A stretch of DNA of 64,000 bases from CAVTRI01 sp963737075 (GTDB lineage: Bacteria > Actinomycetota > Acidimicrobiia > Acidimicrobiales > Palsa-688), in NCBI GenBank assembly GCA_963737075.1, contig CAVTRI010000002.1, forward strand, positions 1,550,001-1,614,000. Reading direction: 5' to 3'. A program made the position numbers and the translations under genes. The notes under the pieces were generated by a model that made no database searches, was not told where the DNA came from, and saw only the letters and a program-made list of their open reading frames with translations. Of the stretch, positions 1 to 7,465 are shown one piece after another. Positions within the stretch are counted from its first letter, which is position 1; each line of letters begins with the position of its first letter.

Positions 1-1664
1 AGCAGGTCCCGCGCGAGCCGACGCTCGGCGCGGAACGGTGAGATGAACGACGCCAGCACGATCACGCCAGCATCGACCATGAGATTTGCGACCTCGGCTA
101 CGCGGCGGATGTTTTCGACCCGGTCGACGTCGGTGAAGCCCAAGTCTTTATTCAACCCGTGACGCACGTTGTCACCGTCGAGAAGGTAGGTGTGATAGCC
201 CTGCTCGTGCAGCTTCTTTTCGACCAGGTTGGCGATCGTCGACTTGCCGGCACCGGACAGGCCGGTAAACCACACCAGCACCGGGCGCTGACCCTTCAGA
301 CGGGCTCGCGCGGACTTGTCGACCTCCACCGCCTGCCAGTGCACGTTGGACGCCCGGCGGAGCGCGAAGTGGATAAGCCCCGCACCCACGGTGGCGTTAG
401 TGAACCGGTCGATCAGAACGAAGCCGCCCATGTCGCGGTTGTCGGCGTAGCGGTCGAACGGGATCGGCCGGTCGACGTGCACGTTGGCCACGCCGATCTC
501 GTTGAGCTCGAGCGTTTTCGCCGCCGTGTGCTCGAGGGTGTTGACGTTGACCTTGTACTTCGGGTGGTCAACGGCTGCGCCGACGGTGCGTGTACCGGCC
601 TTCAGCAGGTACGGGCGGCCCGGGAGCATCGGCTCTTCGCTCATCCAGACGATGTGACACTCGAACTGGTCGGCCGCCCCGGGCGGGTCGGCAGCCGTTG
701 CCACGACGTCGCCCCGAGACACGTCGACTTCGTCGGTGAGGGTCAGCGTGACCGACTGACCGGCGACCGCCTCGTCGAGGTCGCCGTCGTAGCTGACGAC
801 ACGGGCCACCGTGGACTCCAGCCCGGACGGCACGACCCGCACCCGCTCGCCCGGGCGGACCGTGCCGCTGACGATCTGCCCGGAGAAGCCGCGGAAGTCC
901 AGGTCCGGGCGGTTGACCCACTGCACCGGCATCCGGAACGGCCGGGCGTGGTCCTCGTCGGATATCTCCACCACCTCGAGGTGATGCACAAAGGTGGGCC
1001 CGTCGTACCAGGGGGTGTGCGGGCTCCGCTCGGTGACGTTGTCCCCGCGTAGCGCCGACATGGGGATGCACACGATGTCGGTCAATCCGATCTCCGCCGC
1101 GAACGCCCGGTAGTCGGCTTCGATCGCGTCGAACACCTCACGCGAGTAATCCACGAGATCGAGCTTGTTGACTGCGAGCACGATATGGCGGATGCCGAGC
1201 AGAGACACCAGGTAGCTGTGCCGCCGGGTCTGCGTCAGCACGCCTTTGCGGGCGTCGACCAGGATGACCGCGAGTTCGGCGGTCGACGCGCCGGTGACCA
1301 TGTTTCGCGTGTACTGCTCGTGCCCGGGAGTGTCGGCGACGATGAACTTGCGCCGCTCGGTGGAGAAGAACCGGTAGGCGACGTCGATCGTGATCCCTTG
1401 CTCCCGCTCGGCGGCGAGCCCGTCGACGAGGAGCGCGAAATCCAGGTCGCCGCCCTGGGTGCCGACCTTCTTCGAATCGACCTCCAGCGCCGTCAGGTGA
1501 TCCTCGAAGACGAGCTTGGAGTCGTACAGGAGCCGGCCGATCAGCGTGCTCTTGCCGTCGTCGACGCTTCCGCAGGTGATGAACCGCAACATCGACTTGC
1601 GCTCATGCCGCGTCAGGTACGCCTCGATGTCGGTGGCGGCGAGGTCGTCGGCGGCGTGCGCCAT
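1..1664 (-). CDS. cysNC: Bifunctional sulfate adenylyltransferase subunit 1 / APS kinase (CysN-CysC fusion), 3' end cut by window edge
   Basis: GTPase subunit of ATP sulfurylase fused to adenylylsulfate kinase; with CysD it turns sulfate and ATP into APS, and the CysC part phosphorylates APS to PAPS in the cytoplasm. Reading the minus strand from ATG at 1664, the GTPase P-loop GSVDDGKST lies near residue 33, the switch motif ADTPGHEQYTRNM near 1301-1342 and NKLD near 1160-1180. The APS-kinase P-loop FTGLSGAGKST follows around positions 245-275, with DGDNVRHGLNKDLGF after it. About 554 codons are present; such fusions are usually 610-640, so the last part of the kinase lies outside the window. 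The start ATG overlaps the stop of cysD (ATGA), so the two are translationally coupled. Family assignment is very secure. Confidence 0.97.
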   Translation of the reverse strand, partial: MAHAADDLAATDIEAYLTRHERKSMLRFITCGSVDDGKSTLIGRLLYDSKLVFEDHLTALEVDSKKVGTQGGDLDFALLVDGLAAEREQGITIDVAYRFFSTERRKFIVADTPGHEQYTRNMVTGASTAELAVILVDARKGVLTQTRRHSYLVSLLGIRHIVLAVNKLDLVDYSREVFDAIEADYRAFAAEIGLTDIVCIPMSALRGDNVTERSPHTPWYDGPTFVHHLEVVEISDEDHARPFRMPVQWVNRPDLDFRGFSGQIVSGTVRPGERVRVVPSGLESTVARVVSYDGDLDEAVAGQSVTLTLTDEVDVSRGDVVATAADPPGAADQFECHIVWMSEEPMLPGRPYLLKAGTRTVGAAVDHPKYKVNVNTLEHTAAKTLELNEIGVANVHVDRPIPFDRYADNRDMGGFVLIDRFTNATVGAGLIHFALRRASNVHWQAVEVDKSARARLKGQRPVLVWFTGLSGAGKSTIANLVEKKLHEQGYHTYLLDGDNVRHGLNKDLGFTDVDRVENIRRVAEVANLMVDAGVIVLASFISPFRAERRLARDL

Positions 1665-2563
1665 CAGAAATACCCCTCCTGCTTCTTCTTCTCCATCGAC
1701 CCCGACGCGTCGTGATCGATCACGCGTCCCTGCCGCTCCGACGACCTTGTCAGCAGCATCTCCTGGATGATTTCCGGCAAGGTGGCCGCCGTGCTCTCGA
1801 TCGCCCCCGTCAGCGGATAACACCCCAGTGTACGGAAGCGCACTGTTCGCAGCTGCGGTGCCTCGCCGGTGAACAAGCGCATCCGGTCGTCGTCGACCAT
1901 GATCAGGGTGCCCTCGCGCTCCACCACGGGACGCGGGGCGGCGAAGTACAGCGGGACGATGGGGATGTGCTCCTGGTAGATGTACTGCCACACATCCAGC
2001 TCCGTCCAGTTAGACAGCGGGAACACCCGCACGCTCTCCCCCGGACGCTTCCTCGCGTTGTACAGCCGCCACAGCTCGGGGCGCTGCTGCTTCGGATCCC
2101 ACCGGTGCTGCGCCGACCGTATCGAGAACACCCGTTCCTTCGCCCGCGACTTCTCCTCATCCCGCCGCGCTCCCCCGAACGCCAGGTCGAACCGGTGCAG
2201 GTCCAGCGCCTGCTTCAGGCCCTCGGTCTTCCACATGTCCGTATGCAGTGCCGAACCGTGGTCGAAGGGGTTGATCCCCTTCTCCAGGCATTCAGGATTC
2301 TGGTAGACGAGGAGGTCGAGGCCCAGCTCGGCCGCCATCTTGTCCCGGAATGCATACATTGCCTGAAACTTCCACGTGGTGTCCACGTGCAGCAGGGGGA
2401 ACGGCGGTCTCGACGGATAAAACGCCTTCATTGCCAGGTGCAGCATCACCGAGCTGTCCTTGCCTACCGAATACAGCATCACCGGTCGCTCCGACTCCGC
2501 CGCTGCCTCGCGGAAGATCTGGACGCTCTCCGCCTCCAGCCGTTGCAAGTGGGTCAAACCCAT
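1664..2563 (-). CDS. cysD: Sulfate adenylyltransferase subunit 2 (CysD)
   Basis: Catalytic subunit of the heterodimeric ATP sulfurylase, a PP-loop ATP pyrophosphatase. The 299-residue protein carries the PP-loop YSVGKDSSVMLHL near residue 30 and the family's typical body (LLHVDTTWKFQAMY, FGGARRDEEKSRAKER, PLSNWTELDVW). I place the start at 2563 (MGLTHLQ), preceded by GAGGATAGAG, rather than at an in-frame ATG at 2617 that would add 18 unrelated residues and would begin inside the poly-T tract of the upstream terminator. It overlaps cysN by ATGA. Its 5' leader holds a candidate attenuator (2616-2651) and leader peptide (2643-2693). Length fits the family (about 300). Confidence 0.97.
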   Translation of the reverse strand: MGLTHLQRLEAESVQIFREAAAESERPVMLYSVGKDSSVMLHLAMKAFYPSRPPFPLLHVDTTWKFQAMYAFRDKMAAELGLDLLVYQNPECLEKGINPFDHGSALHTDMWKTEGLKQALDLHRFDLAFGGARRDEEKSRAKERVFSIRSAQHRWDPKQQRPELWRLYNARKRPGESVRVFPLSNWTELDVWQYIYQEHIPIVPLYFAAPRPVVEREGTLIMVDDDRMRLFTGEAPQLRTVRFRTLGCYPLTGAIESTAATLPEIIQEMLLTRSSERQGRVIDHDASGSMEKKKQEGYF

Positions 2564-2615
2564 CTCTCTATCCTCGCGTGTCTGATCAGAGCAACCGGCG
2601 AGCGGTGACCTTCGC

Positions 2616-2651
2616 AAAAAAAAAAACTCGATGGATCATAGATCACATGAG
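2616..2651 (-). terminator. Intrinsic terminator in the cysD leader (candidate attenuator)
   Basis: On the minus strand, CTCATG-T-GATC-TAT-GATC-CAT-C-GAG can fold into a 10-bp stem (one bulged C and one unpaired T) with a 3-nt loop, followed directly by eleven T (2626-2616). This is a classical rho-independent terminator and it points toward cysD, 53 nt ahead of its start. No gene lies upstream on this strand within the leader, so it can only act on the cysDNC transcript itself. Its 5' arm overlaps the last codons and stop of a short leader ORF. A competing hairpin GATCA...TGATC (2664-2660 with 2645-2641) would break the terminator stem. Confidence 0.75.
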
Positions 2652-2693
2652 GCCACTACTGATCAGCTGTCGTCGGGAGTGGATACATATCAT
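2643..2693 (-). CDS. Putative leader peptide of cysDNC (16 aa)
   Basis: ATG at 2693 opens a 16-codon frame reading MICIHSRRQLISSGLM and ending in the TGA at 2645-2643, which sits inside the 5' arm of the terminator at 2616-2651. It has one Cys codon (third) and an S-R-R-Q-L stretch that reminds me of the S-R-R-H-V/I-D-L pattern of leader peptides annotated before sulfur genes in streptomycetes; that likeness is from memory. There is no strong ribosome site (AGGTTGG lies about 14 nt upstream). A ribosome stalled at the Cys codon would leave GATCA free to form the anti-terminator, so low cysteine or low charged tRNA-Cys could raise cysDNC expression. The direction of control is inference. Confidence 0.45.
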   Translation of the reverse strand: MICIHSRRQLISSGLM

Positions 2694-2745
2694 GCACTGC
2701 TGTGACCAACCTGCGCGAGATCGCGCCGCAGACAATGACAAGCAA

Positions 2746-2774
2746 TTGACACCCGCAATGAGCGGTGCCAGAAT
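2746..2774 (+). promoter_or_regulatory. Candidate sigma70-type promoter for the amidohydrolase at 2805
   Basis: TTGACA (2746-2751), 17-nt spacer, CAGAAT (2769-2774), placed 31 nt before the ATG at 2805, whose ribosome site is GAGAGGGGGG. The -35 is perfect and the spacing optimal; the -10 is weak. Confidence 0.5.
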
Positions 2775-2804
2775 CGGCGTCGTCACGCCAGAGAGGGGGG
2801 ACTG

Positions 2805-4001
2805 ATGGGCAAGACGGCGATCATCTCGGTTGACGGCCATGTGAAAGCGTCCCGGGCTGGCTACCGCGAGTACATCGAGCAGAAGCACCTCACGGACTAC
2901 GACGGATGGGTCAAGGCGGCTGAGGAGGCCGGAATCCCGGACAGCGGCAACCTCAACCCGGAGTTCGGCGTTGACGCGCAGTGGGACTCCGATCGTCGGC
3001 TGGCGGCCGTGGAGAGCCAGGGCGCCGTCGCGGAGGTGCTGTTCCCCAACGGCCAGCCGTTCCAGCTCAACCGGCTGGAGGACTTCGGGCGGGCGGCCGA
3101 TCGTGACCTGGAGGGTGCCGGGCGGCGGGCCTACAACCGCTGGCTGTCCGACTTCTGCGCCGAGGCGCCCGGCCGGCGGTCGGGGCAGGCGGTGGTGTCC
3201 TTCGACGACGTCGATGCCGCGGTCAAGGAAATCCGGTGGGCCAAGGAGCACGGCCTCGGCGGCATCATGATGCCGGGTCTCAACCCCGGAGGGACGTACT
3301 TCTTCGATCCCGCGCTCGACCCCATCTGGGCCGCCATTCAGGACGTTGGCCTGCCCATCAGCCAGCACGGCGGCGCCGGCCTGCAGGCGTACAATCCGCC
3401 AGGCTTCGCGGCGATCATGACAATTGCGATGGAGAACGCCTTCTTTTCCAACCGTTCGCTGTGGCAGATGATCGCCGGAGGTGTATTCGATCGGTTCCCG
3501 GAGCTGCGGGTGGCCTTCATCGAAACGCAGTTGTTCTTCTTGGTCGCCGCCGTCGGCCACCTCGACCAGACCCTCAGTTGGAGCGACGACTGGATGGCCT
3601 TCGCCCGGTCGATCAACCGGGACCGGACGGTCGGGCGTCTCGCGAGCGAGTACATCGGGAAAAACTGCTTCATAGGCGTGTCTCCCTTCGATCCGCGGCA
3701 GATGCCCATGGACCAGCTCGTCGGTAAGGGCCCGGACCAACAGCAATTGCCCGGGTTCCACATCGGCGCCGGCGCCGCCATGTTTGGACTGGATTACCCG
3801 CACTTCGAGTCGATCGTCCCCCACACCATGGAGAAAGTTCAGGCATTGGCGAGCGACCCCAGCGTCACCGAAGAGGACGCTCGGATGGTGCTTTTCGACA
3901 ATGCCGCGAAGCTCTACGGTTTCGACCCCGCCATGTTGCAACCCCACGTCGACCGGATCGGGTTCGAGGTCGACGACGTGCTCGCGGCGAGCGCCAACTA
4001 G
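2805..4001 (+). CDS. Amidohydrolase-2 family metal-dependent hydrolase/decarboxylase
   Basis: A 398-residue TIM-barrel protein of the PF04909 group (relatives include ACMSD-type decarboxylases and C-C hydrolases). It begins TAIISVDGHV, keeping the D-x-H of the first metal site but lacking the Glu that follows in its four relatives here (D-x-H-x-x-E). The later LDYPHFESIVP block near residue 328 matches the family's xDYPHxD/E motif, and the protein ends with the usual DNAAKLYGF. Start chosen by GAGAGGGGGG seven bases upstream. It is divergent from cysDNC and leads a plus-strand run. The reaction is unknown; the missing Glu makes this the most divergent of the five copies in the window. Confidence 0.85.
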   Translation: MGKTAIISVDGHVKASRAGYREYIEQKHLTDYDGWVKAAEEAGIPDSGNLNPEFGVDAQWDSDRRLAAVESQGAVAEVLFPNGQPFQLNRLEDFGRAADRDLEGAGRRAYNRWLSDFCAEAPGRRSGQAVVSFDDVDAAVKEIRWAKEHGLGGIMMPGLNPGGTYFFDPALDPIWAAIQDVGLPISQHGGAGLQAYNPPGFAAIMTIAMENAFFSNRSLWQMIAGGVFDRFPELRVAFIETQLFFLVAAVGHLDQTLSWSDDWMAFARSINRDRTVGRLASEYIGKNCFIGVSPFDPRQMPMDQLVGKGPDQQQLPGFHIGAGAAMFGLDYPHFESIVPHTMEKVQALASDPSVTEEDARMVLFDNAAKLYGFDPAMLQPHVDRIGFEVDDVLAASAN

Positions 4002-4018
4002 CCCTCCGAGGTTTCCTG

Positions 4019-4123
4019 ATGCTCGCAGGAACCCCATCCGACGACGTTCGAGGGATCGCCGCCACCGGTGACGGCGATGTTGGGATCGTCGTGCCCTACG
4101 AGTGGGGCCGGTACCTTCCGTGA
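4019..4123 (+). CDS. Small ORF of unknown function, coupled to the epimerase gene
   Basis: A 34-codon frame from ATG at 4019, with GAGG nine bases upstream, starting MLAGTPSDDVRGIAATGDG and ending in a TGA that overlaps the GTG at 4120 (GTGA). The overlap is the same coupling seen at many other junctions here, which is the only support for translation. I do not recognise the sequence. It may be a leftover tail of a deleted gene, since several such remnants occur in the window. Confidence 0.25.
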   Translation: MLAGTPSDDVRGIAATGDGDVGIVVPYEWGRYLP

Positions 4124-5034
4124 AGGGCGAGAAGATCCTCGTTACCGGGGCCAGCGGCAAGGTCGCCTTTCCTATCTCCCGCGTCCTGGCTGCCGACAAC
4201 GAGGTTTGGGGCGCGGCGCGCTTCCGGGACCCGTCGCACCGGGAGAAGCTGGCCGGCGCCGGTATCCTCCCGGTGCAGCTGGACGTGTCGACGGGAGACT
4301 TCTCGTCGCTGCCTGACGACTTCACGTACGTCTTCCACGCGGCGACGGCCGTAGGTGTCGAGAGCTGGCCCTACTGCGTCCAGACCAACGCCCAGGCATC
4401 CGGGGACCTGTTGCACCACTGCCGGAAGGCGAAGGGCTTCGTGTACTGCTCCACCGGCTCTATCTATGCGTACCAGGGCCAGCGGCCTCTGACCGAGCAG
4501 GACCCGCCCGGCGTTCCATTGCGGGCGAACTACAGCTTCTCCAAGATCGCCGCCGAGGCGGTCTGCACGTGGGTCTCGTCTCGCTTCGGCGTGCCGCTCA
4601 CCATCATCCGCATCTGCTCCACTTACGGGCCGCAGGGCGGCGCCCCGGCCGACCGCGTAGACCTGATGCTGCAGGGGAAGCCGGTCCCCCTTCACCCGGA
4701 TAAGCCCAACCATTTCAACCCCATCTACGAGGACGACTACGTTCGTCTCGGTGTCCGGGCCATGGAAGCGGCGCGGGTGCCGCCGCTGGTCGTCAACTGG
4801 GCTGGGAGCGAGACGGTGAGTGCGGAGGAGTACTGCACGTACATGGGCCGGCTCGTCGGCGTCGAGCCGGTCTTCGAGTACACCCCGGCCGCGCACACGC
4901 CCCTGTGGCCCGACGTCACATTGATGCACCAGGAGCTCGGCAGGACCAAGGTCCATTGGCGAGACGGCTTCCGCCGCATGGTCGAAGCCCGTCATCCCGA
5001 GCTGCTGCTGAATACGGAGGATGCCCGTGCCTGA
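4120..5034 (+). CDS. NAD-dependent epimerase/dehydratase (extended SDR)
   Basis: An extended short-chain dehydrogenase of 304 residues. The Rossmann glycine motif appears as KILVTGASGKVAFP at the N-terminus and the catalytic Y-x3-K as NYSFSKIAAEAV near residue 140, with the substrate-side STYGPQGG segment after it, as in sugar-nucleotide or 3-beta-hydroxysteroid type epimerases. I prefer GTG 4120 because it overlaps the stop of the small frame at 4019-4123; a GTG at 4102 would add six residues. No sugar or envelope genes surround it, so a role in reducing or oxidising a catabolic alcohol is as likely as sugar epimerisation. Its last codons overlap a P450-like remnant at 5021. Confidence 0.85.
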   Translation: MKGEKILVTGASGKVAFPISRVLAADNEVWGAARFRDPSHREKLAGAGILPVQLDVSTGDFSSLPDDFTYVFHAATAVGVESWPYCVQTNAQASGDLLHHCRKAKGFVYCSTGSIYAYQGQRPLTEQDPPGVPLRANYSFSKIAAEAVCTWVSSRFGVPLTIIRICSTYGPQGGAPADRVDLMLQGKPVPLHPDKPNHFNPIYEDDYVRLGVRAMEAARVPPLVVNWAGSETVSAEEYCTYMGRLVGVEPVFEYTPAAHTPLWPDVTLMHQELGRTKVHWRDGFRRMVEARHPELLLNTEDARA

Positions 5035-5095
5035 CACCGTCGACTTCTTCACCGAGGAGTCGATCCTCGGGTTCACGCCTCTCTCAAGGACTTGA
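5021..5095 (+). pseudogene. N-terminal remnant, probably of a cytochrome P450
   Basis: A 24-codon frame with GGAGG upstream (serving ATG 5021 or, better spaced, GTG 5027) reads PDTVDFFTEESILGF and then stops. The D-F-F-T-x-E-S-L pattern is how many actinobacterial P450s begin (usually followed by DPYPYF). Everything downstream is missing. It overlaps the end of the epimerase by 14 nt, so the lost gene was in the same operon. The P450 identity rests on this short pattern only. Confidence 0.4.
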
Positions 5096-5126
5096 TACCT
5101 TCGGCGCTGGCCGTTACGCTTGACGT

Positions 5127-6482
5127 GTGCGCCCCAAGCCCAGACGGCAGATGGCGCTGGTGGGCTTCATGCAAGCCAGCGGCACGTCGGTCTACGCCGG
5201 CTCATGGCGACATCCGGCGACCGACCACGCTTTTTTGACACAGGGCTTCTACCAGAAGCTGGGCCGGACGCTAGAGGATGGCTGCTTCGACCTCATGTTC
5301 TTCGACGACCGGCTGGCCATGCCAGGCGTGTATGGCAGCTCGGTGGCGGAGGCGGTCCGCCTCGGTGCCCGACCGGTCAAACTGGACCTGACCGCGGTGC
5401 TCGGCGTGGTCGCCGCCACCACCCGGTACATCGGCCTGGGGGCTACGTACTCGACAACGTATTACTCCCCGTTTCACATCGCCCGGACGTTCGCCACCCT
5501 TGACCACTTATCCGGCGGCCGGGCCGCCTGGAACGTCGTGACATCAATCAATGACAGCGAGGCGCAGAACTTCGGAGTCGAGCACCAGCTTGCCCACGAC
5601 GAACGCTACGACCGGGCCGACGAGTTCCTCGAAGCGACGACCGGTCTCTGGGACACTTGGGACGACGACGCCCTGGTGCTCGATAGAGCGGGCGGCGTCT
5701 TCGCCGATCCCGACAAGGTGCACGAGCTCAACTTCGAAGGGAAGTGGGTGCGCGTTCGCGGGCCGCTGACGGTTCCGCGGCCACCACAGGGGCGGCCGGT
5801 GCTGCTGCAGGCGGGATCCTCGGGAAGGGGCCGAGATTTCGCCGCCCGATGGGCGGAGCTGATCTTCACCGGCGACCCCGACATCGACGTCGCCCGGGCG
5901 CACTACAAGGATCAAAAGGAGCGCATCGCGGCACTCGGACGTGATGCGGCGGCCGTGAAGATGCTGCCGATGGCGTACACGGTCGTGGGTGAGTCGCGCG
6001 CCCATGCCCAGGAGCGCGAGCAGCTGTTTCTCAACGAGCTGGTCGATCCGATGGCATCGCTCACCCTCTTGTCGGAGGTGATGAACTACGACTTCTCGTC
6101 GCTGTCGCTCGACACCCCCATTACCGACGAGCTGATCGGGTCCGTGTCCGGTGTTCGCGGCCTCGTGCAGAACATCCGCCAGCACATCGGCGGCCAGACC
6201 GTCACCCTCGCTGACCTGGCCGGCCATCGGGCCACGCTGCTGCAAGGCCCCCGCTTTGTCGGCACCGGCCCTGAGGTCGCCGACCAGATGGAGGAGTGGT
6301 TCGACGGAGAGGCATGCGACGGGTTCGTCATCGCCGCCACCCACGTGCCGGGCGCCTATGAGGACGTGGTGCGGCTCGTCGTGCCGGAGATGCAGCGGCG
6401 GGGGCTGTTCCGCGACCACTACACCGGGCACACCTTGCGAGAGCACCTTGGGCTGGAGCGCCCGGCCGCCAGCCGTGACTGA
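5127..6482 (+). CDS. LLM-class flavin-dependent monooxygenase (NtaA/SnaA/DszA type)
   Basis: A 451-residue luciferase-like monooxygenase of the long NtaA/SnaA/DszA branch, which uses reduced FMN delivered by a separate reductase to oxygenate its substrate. Typical blocks are visible: HPATDHAFLTQGFYQKLGR early, GLGATYSTTYYSPFHIAR, LSGGRAAWNVVTS, and VLLQAGSSGRGRDFAAR, the family's phosphate-binding region. The start is GTG 5127; ATG 5151 (MALVGFMQ) is an alternative and neither has a clear ribosome site. Its stop overlaps the start of the lyase at 6475. No dedicated flavin reductase is visible nearby; the nitroreductase at 58.5 kb is too far to assign. Confidence 0.9.
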   Translation: MRPKPRRQMALVGFMQASGTSVYAGSWRHPATDHAFLTQGFYQKLGRTLEDGCFDLMFFDDRLAMPGVYGSSVAEAVRLGARPVKLDLTAVLGVVAATTRYIGLGATYSTTYYSPFHIARTFATLDHLSGGRAAWNVVTSINDSEAQNFGVEHQLAHDERYDRADEFLEATTGLWDTWDDDALVLDRAGGVFADPDKVHELNFEGKWVRVRGPLTVPRPPQGRPVLLQAGSSGRGRDFAARWAELIFTGDPDIDVARAHYKDQKERIAALGRDAAAVKMLPMAYTVVGESRAHAQEREQLFLNELVDPMASLTLLSEVMNYDFSSLSLDTPITDELIGSVSGVRGLVQNIRQHIGGQTVTLADLAGHRATLLQGPRFVGTGPEVADQMEEWFDGEACDGFVIAATHVPGAYEDVVRLVVPEMQRRGLFRDHYTGHTLREHLGLERPAASRD

Positions 6483-7398
6483 TCGTCCGCTCCGGGCCCG
6501 CCGCTCGGAACTGGCGACGCCCGCGAGCAACGAGCGCATGTGCGAAAAGGCGGCCCGCTCGGGGGCCGACCTCGTGTTCCTCGATCTTGAAGACGCGTGC
6601 GCGCCTGCGGTCAAAGAGTCGGCGCGGCAGACCACGATCGCGGCGCTCACCAACCTGGACTGGGGGCGAACGGTTCGTGCGGTGCGCATCAACGGGCTGG
6701 ATACACCGTGGTGTTACGGGGACGTCATCGAAGTGGTCAGCGGAGCTCGGGAAGCGCTAGACGTGATCATCGTGCCCAAGGCGCGGACCGCCCGTGACGT
6801 GTGGTGGATCGACGTGCTCCTTGCGCAAGTAGAGGCAAAGATCGGCCTCGACAAGCCGATCGCCCTCGAAGTCTTGATCGAGGAATCCGAGGGCCTGGCC
6901 AATGCTGTCGAGATCGCACGGGCGAGCCCCCGGCTGGAGGCGATCATTTTCGGCGCCGGCGACCTATCGGCGTCGCAGCGCGCCCGGGTAGACGGCAACT
7001 TCGACCCCGTCAGCCCCTACCCGGGCGACTTCTGGCACTTCGCCCGGTTCCAGGTCGTCACCGCCGCCCGGGCGGCCGGGATCGACGCTGTCGACGCGCC
7101 GTATCCCGCCTACCGCGACCTCGACGGCTACCGGCAGGCGGCTACGCACGCCAGCCTGCTCGGGTTCGACGGCAAGTGGGCGATCCACCCCGACCAGATC
7201 GGGATCGCCAACGAAGTGTTCGCGCCCACGCCAGAAGAGGTCGTGGAGGCCAGGGAAGCCATTGAGGTCTACCGGCGGGCCGAGGCCGACGGCGTGGGTG
7301 CGATCGGACGTGACGGCAAGCTGGTGGACGCCGCGCATATGCGGCACGCGGAGAATGTCCTGCGGAGGGCGTCGCTCGCTAGGGATCCCGCGCTCTAA
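6475..7398 (+). CDS. HpcH/HpaI aldolase / citrate lyase beta-type CoA ester lyase
   Basis: A 307-residue member of the CitE/malyl-CoA lyase group, which cleaves or forms 3-hydroxy-acyl-CoA esters such as malyl- or citramalyl-CoA with Mg2+. The opening RSELATPASNERM and the block DLVFLDLEDACAP hold the acidic Mg2+ ligands; IIFGAGDLSAS and the C-terminal GKWAIHPDQI are typical. GTG 6475 overlaps the stop of the LLM gene by eight bases and I take it as the start; frames extending further upstream lie inside the LLM gene. It may cut a hydroxyacyl-CoA produced by the neighbouring oxidations. Substrate unknown. Confidence 0.88.
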   Translation: MTDRPLRARRSELATPASNERMCEKAARSGADLVFLDLEDACAPAVKESARQTTIAALTNLDWGRTVRAVRINGLDTPWCYGDVIEVVSGAREALDVIIVPKARTARDVWWIDVLLAQVEAKIGLDKPIALEVLIEESEGLANAVEIARASPRLEAIIFGAGDLSASQRARVDGNFDPVSPYPGDFWHFARFQVVTAARAAGIDAVDAPYPAYRDLDGYRQAATHASLLGFDGKWAIHPDQIGIANEVFAPTPEEVVEAREAIEVYRRAEADGVGAIGRDGKLVDAAHMRHAENVLRRASLARDPAL

Positions 7399-7430
7399 GC
7401 GCCCGCGTGCATCGCTTGTCAATGTCTTGC

Positions 7431-7440
7431 TACCGTGCGT
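7431..7440 (+). promoter_or_regulatory. Possible -10 region (TACCGTGCG) before the binding-protein gene
   Basis: TACCGTGCGT lies 26 nt before ATG 7466. It resembles TAGCGTGCGGTCG found before the genes at 17591 and 22572. No -35 consensus is seen. Weak evidence. Confidence 0.25.
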
Positions 7441-7465
7441 TCCACATCGTGGAGGAGGGGGTGCA

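Noticed and set aside
2564..2617. Longer CysD beginning at 2617
   Set aside because: The extra 18 residues would be encoded from within the terminator's T tract and lack likeness to CysD; ATG 2563 has a good ribosome site.
2643..4325. A 560-codon open frame on the minus strand opposite the amidohydrolase and epimerase
   Set aside because: It mirrors the codon pattern of two well-supported plus-strand genes and has low-complexity, Arg/Pro-rich stretches without any motif. Only its last 16 codons, which coincide with the leader peptide, are of interest.
5249..5507. Short minus-strand frames within the LLM monooxygenase gene
   Set aside because: Shadows of a strongly supported gene; no start context or family pattern.
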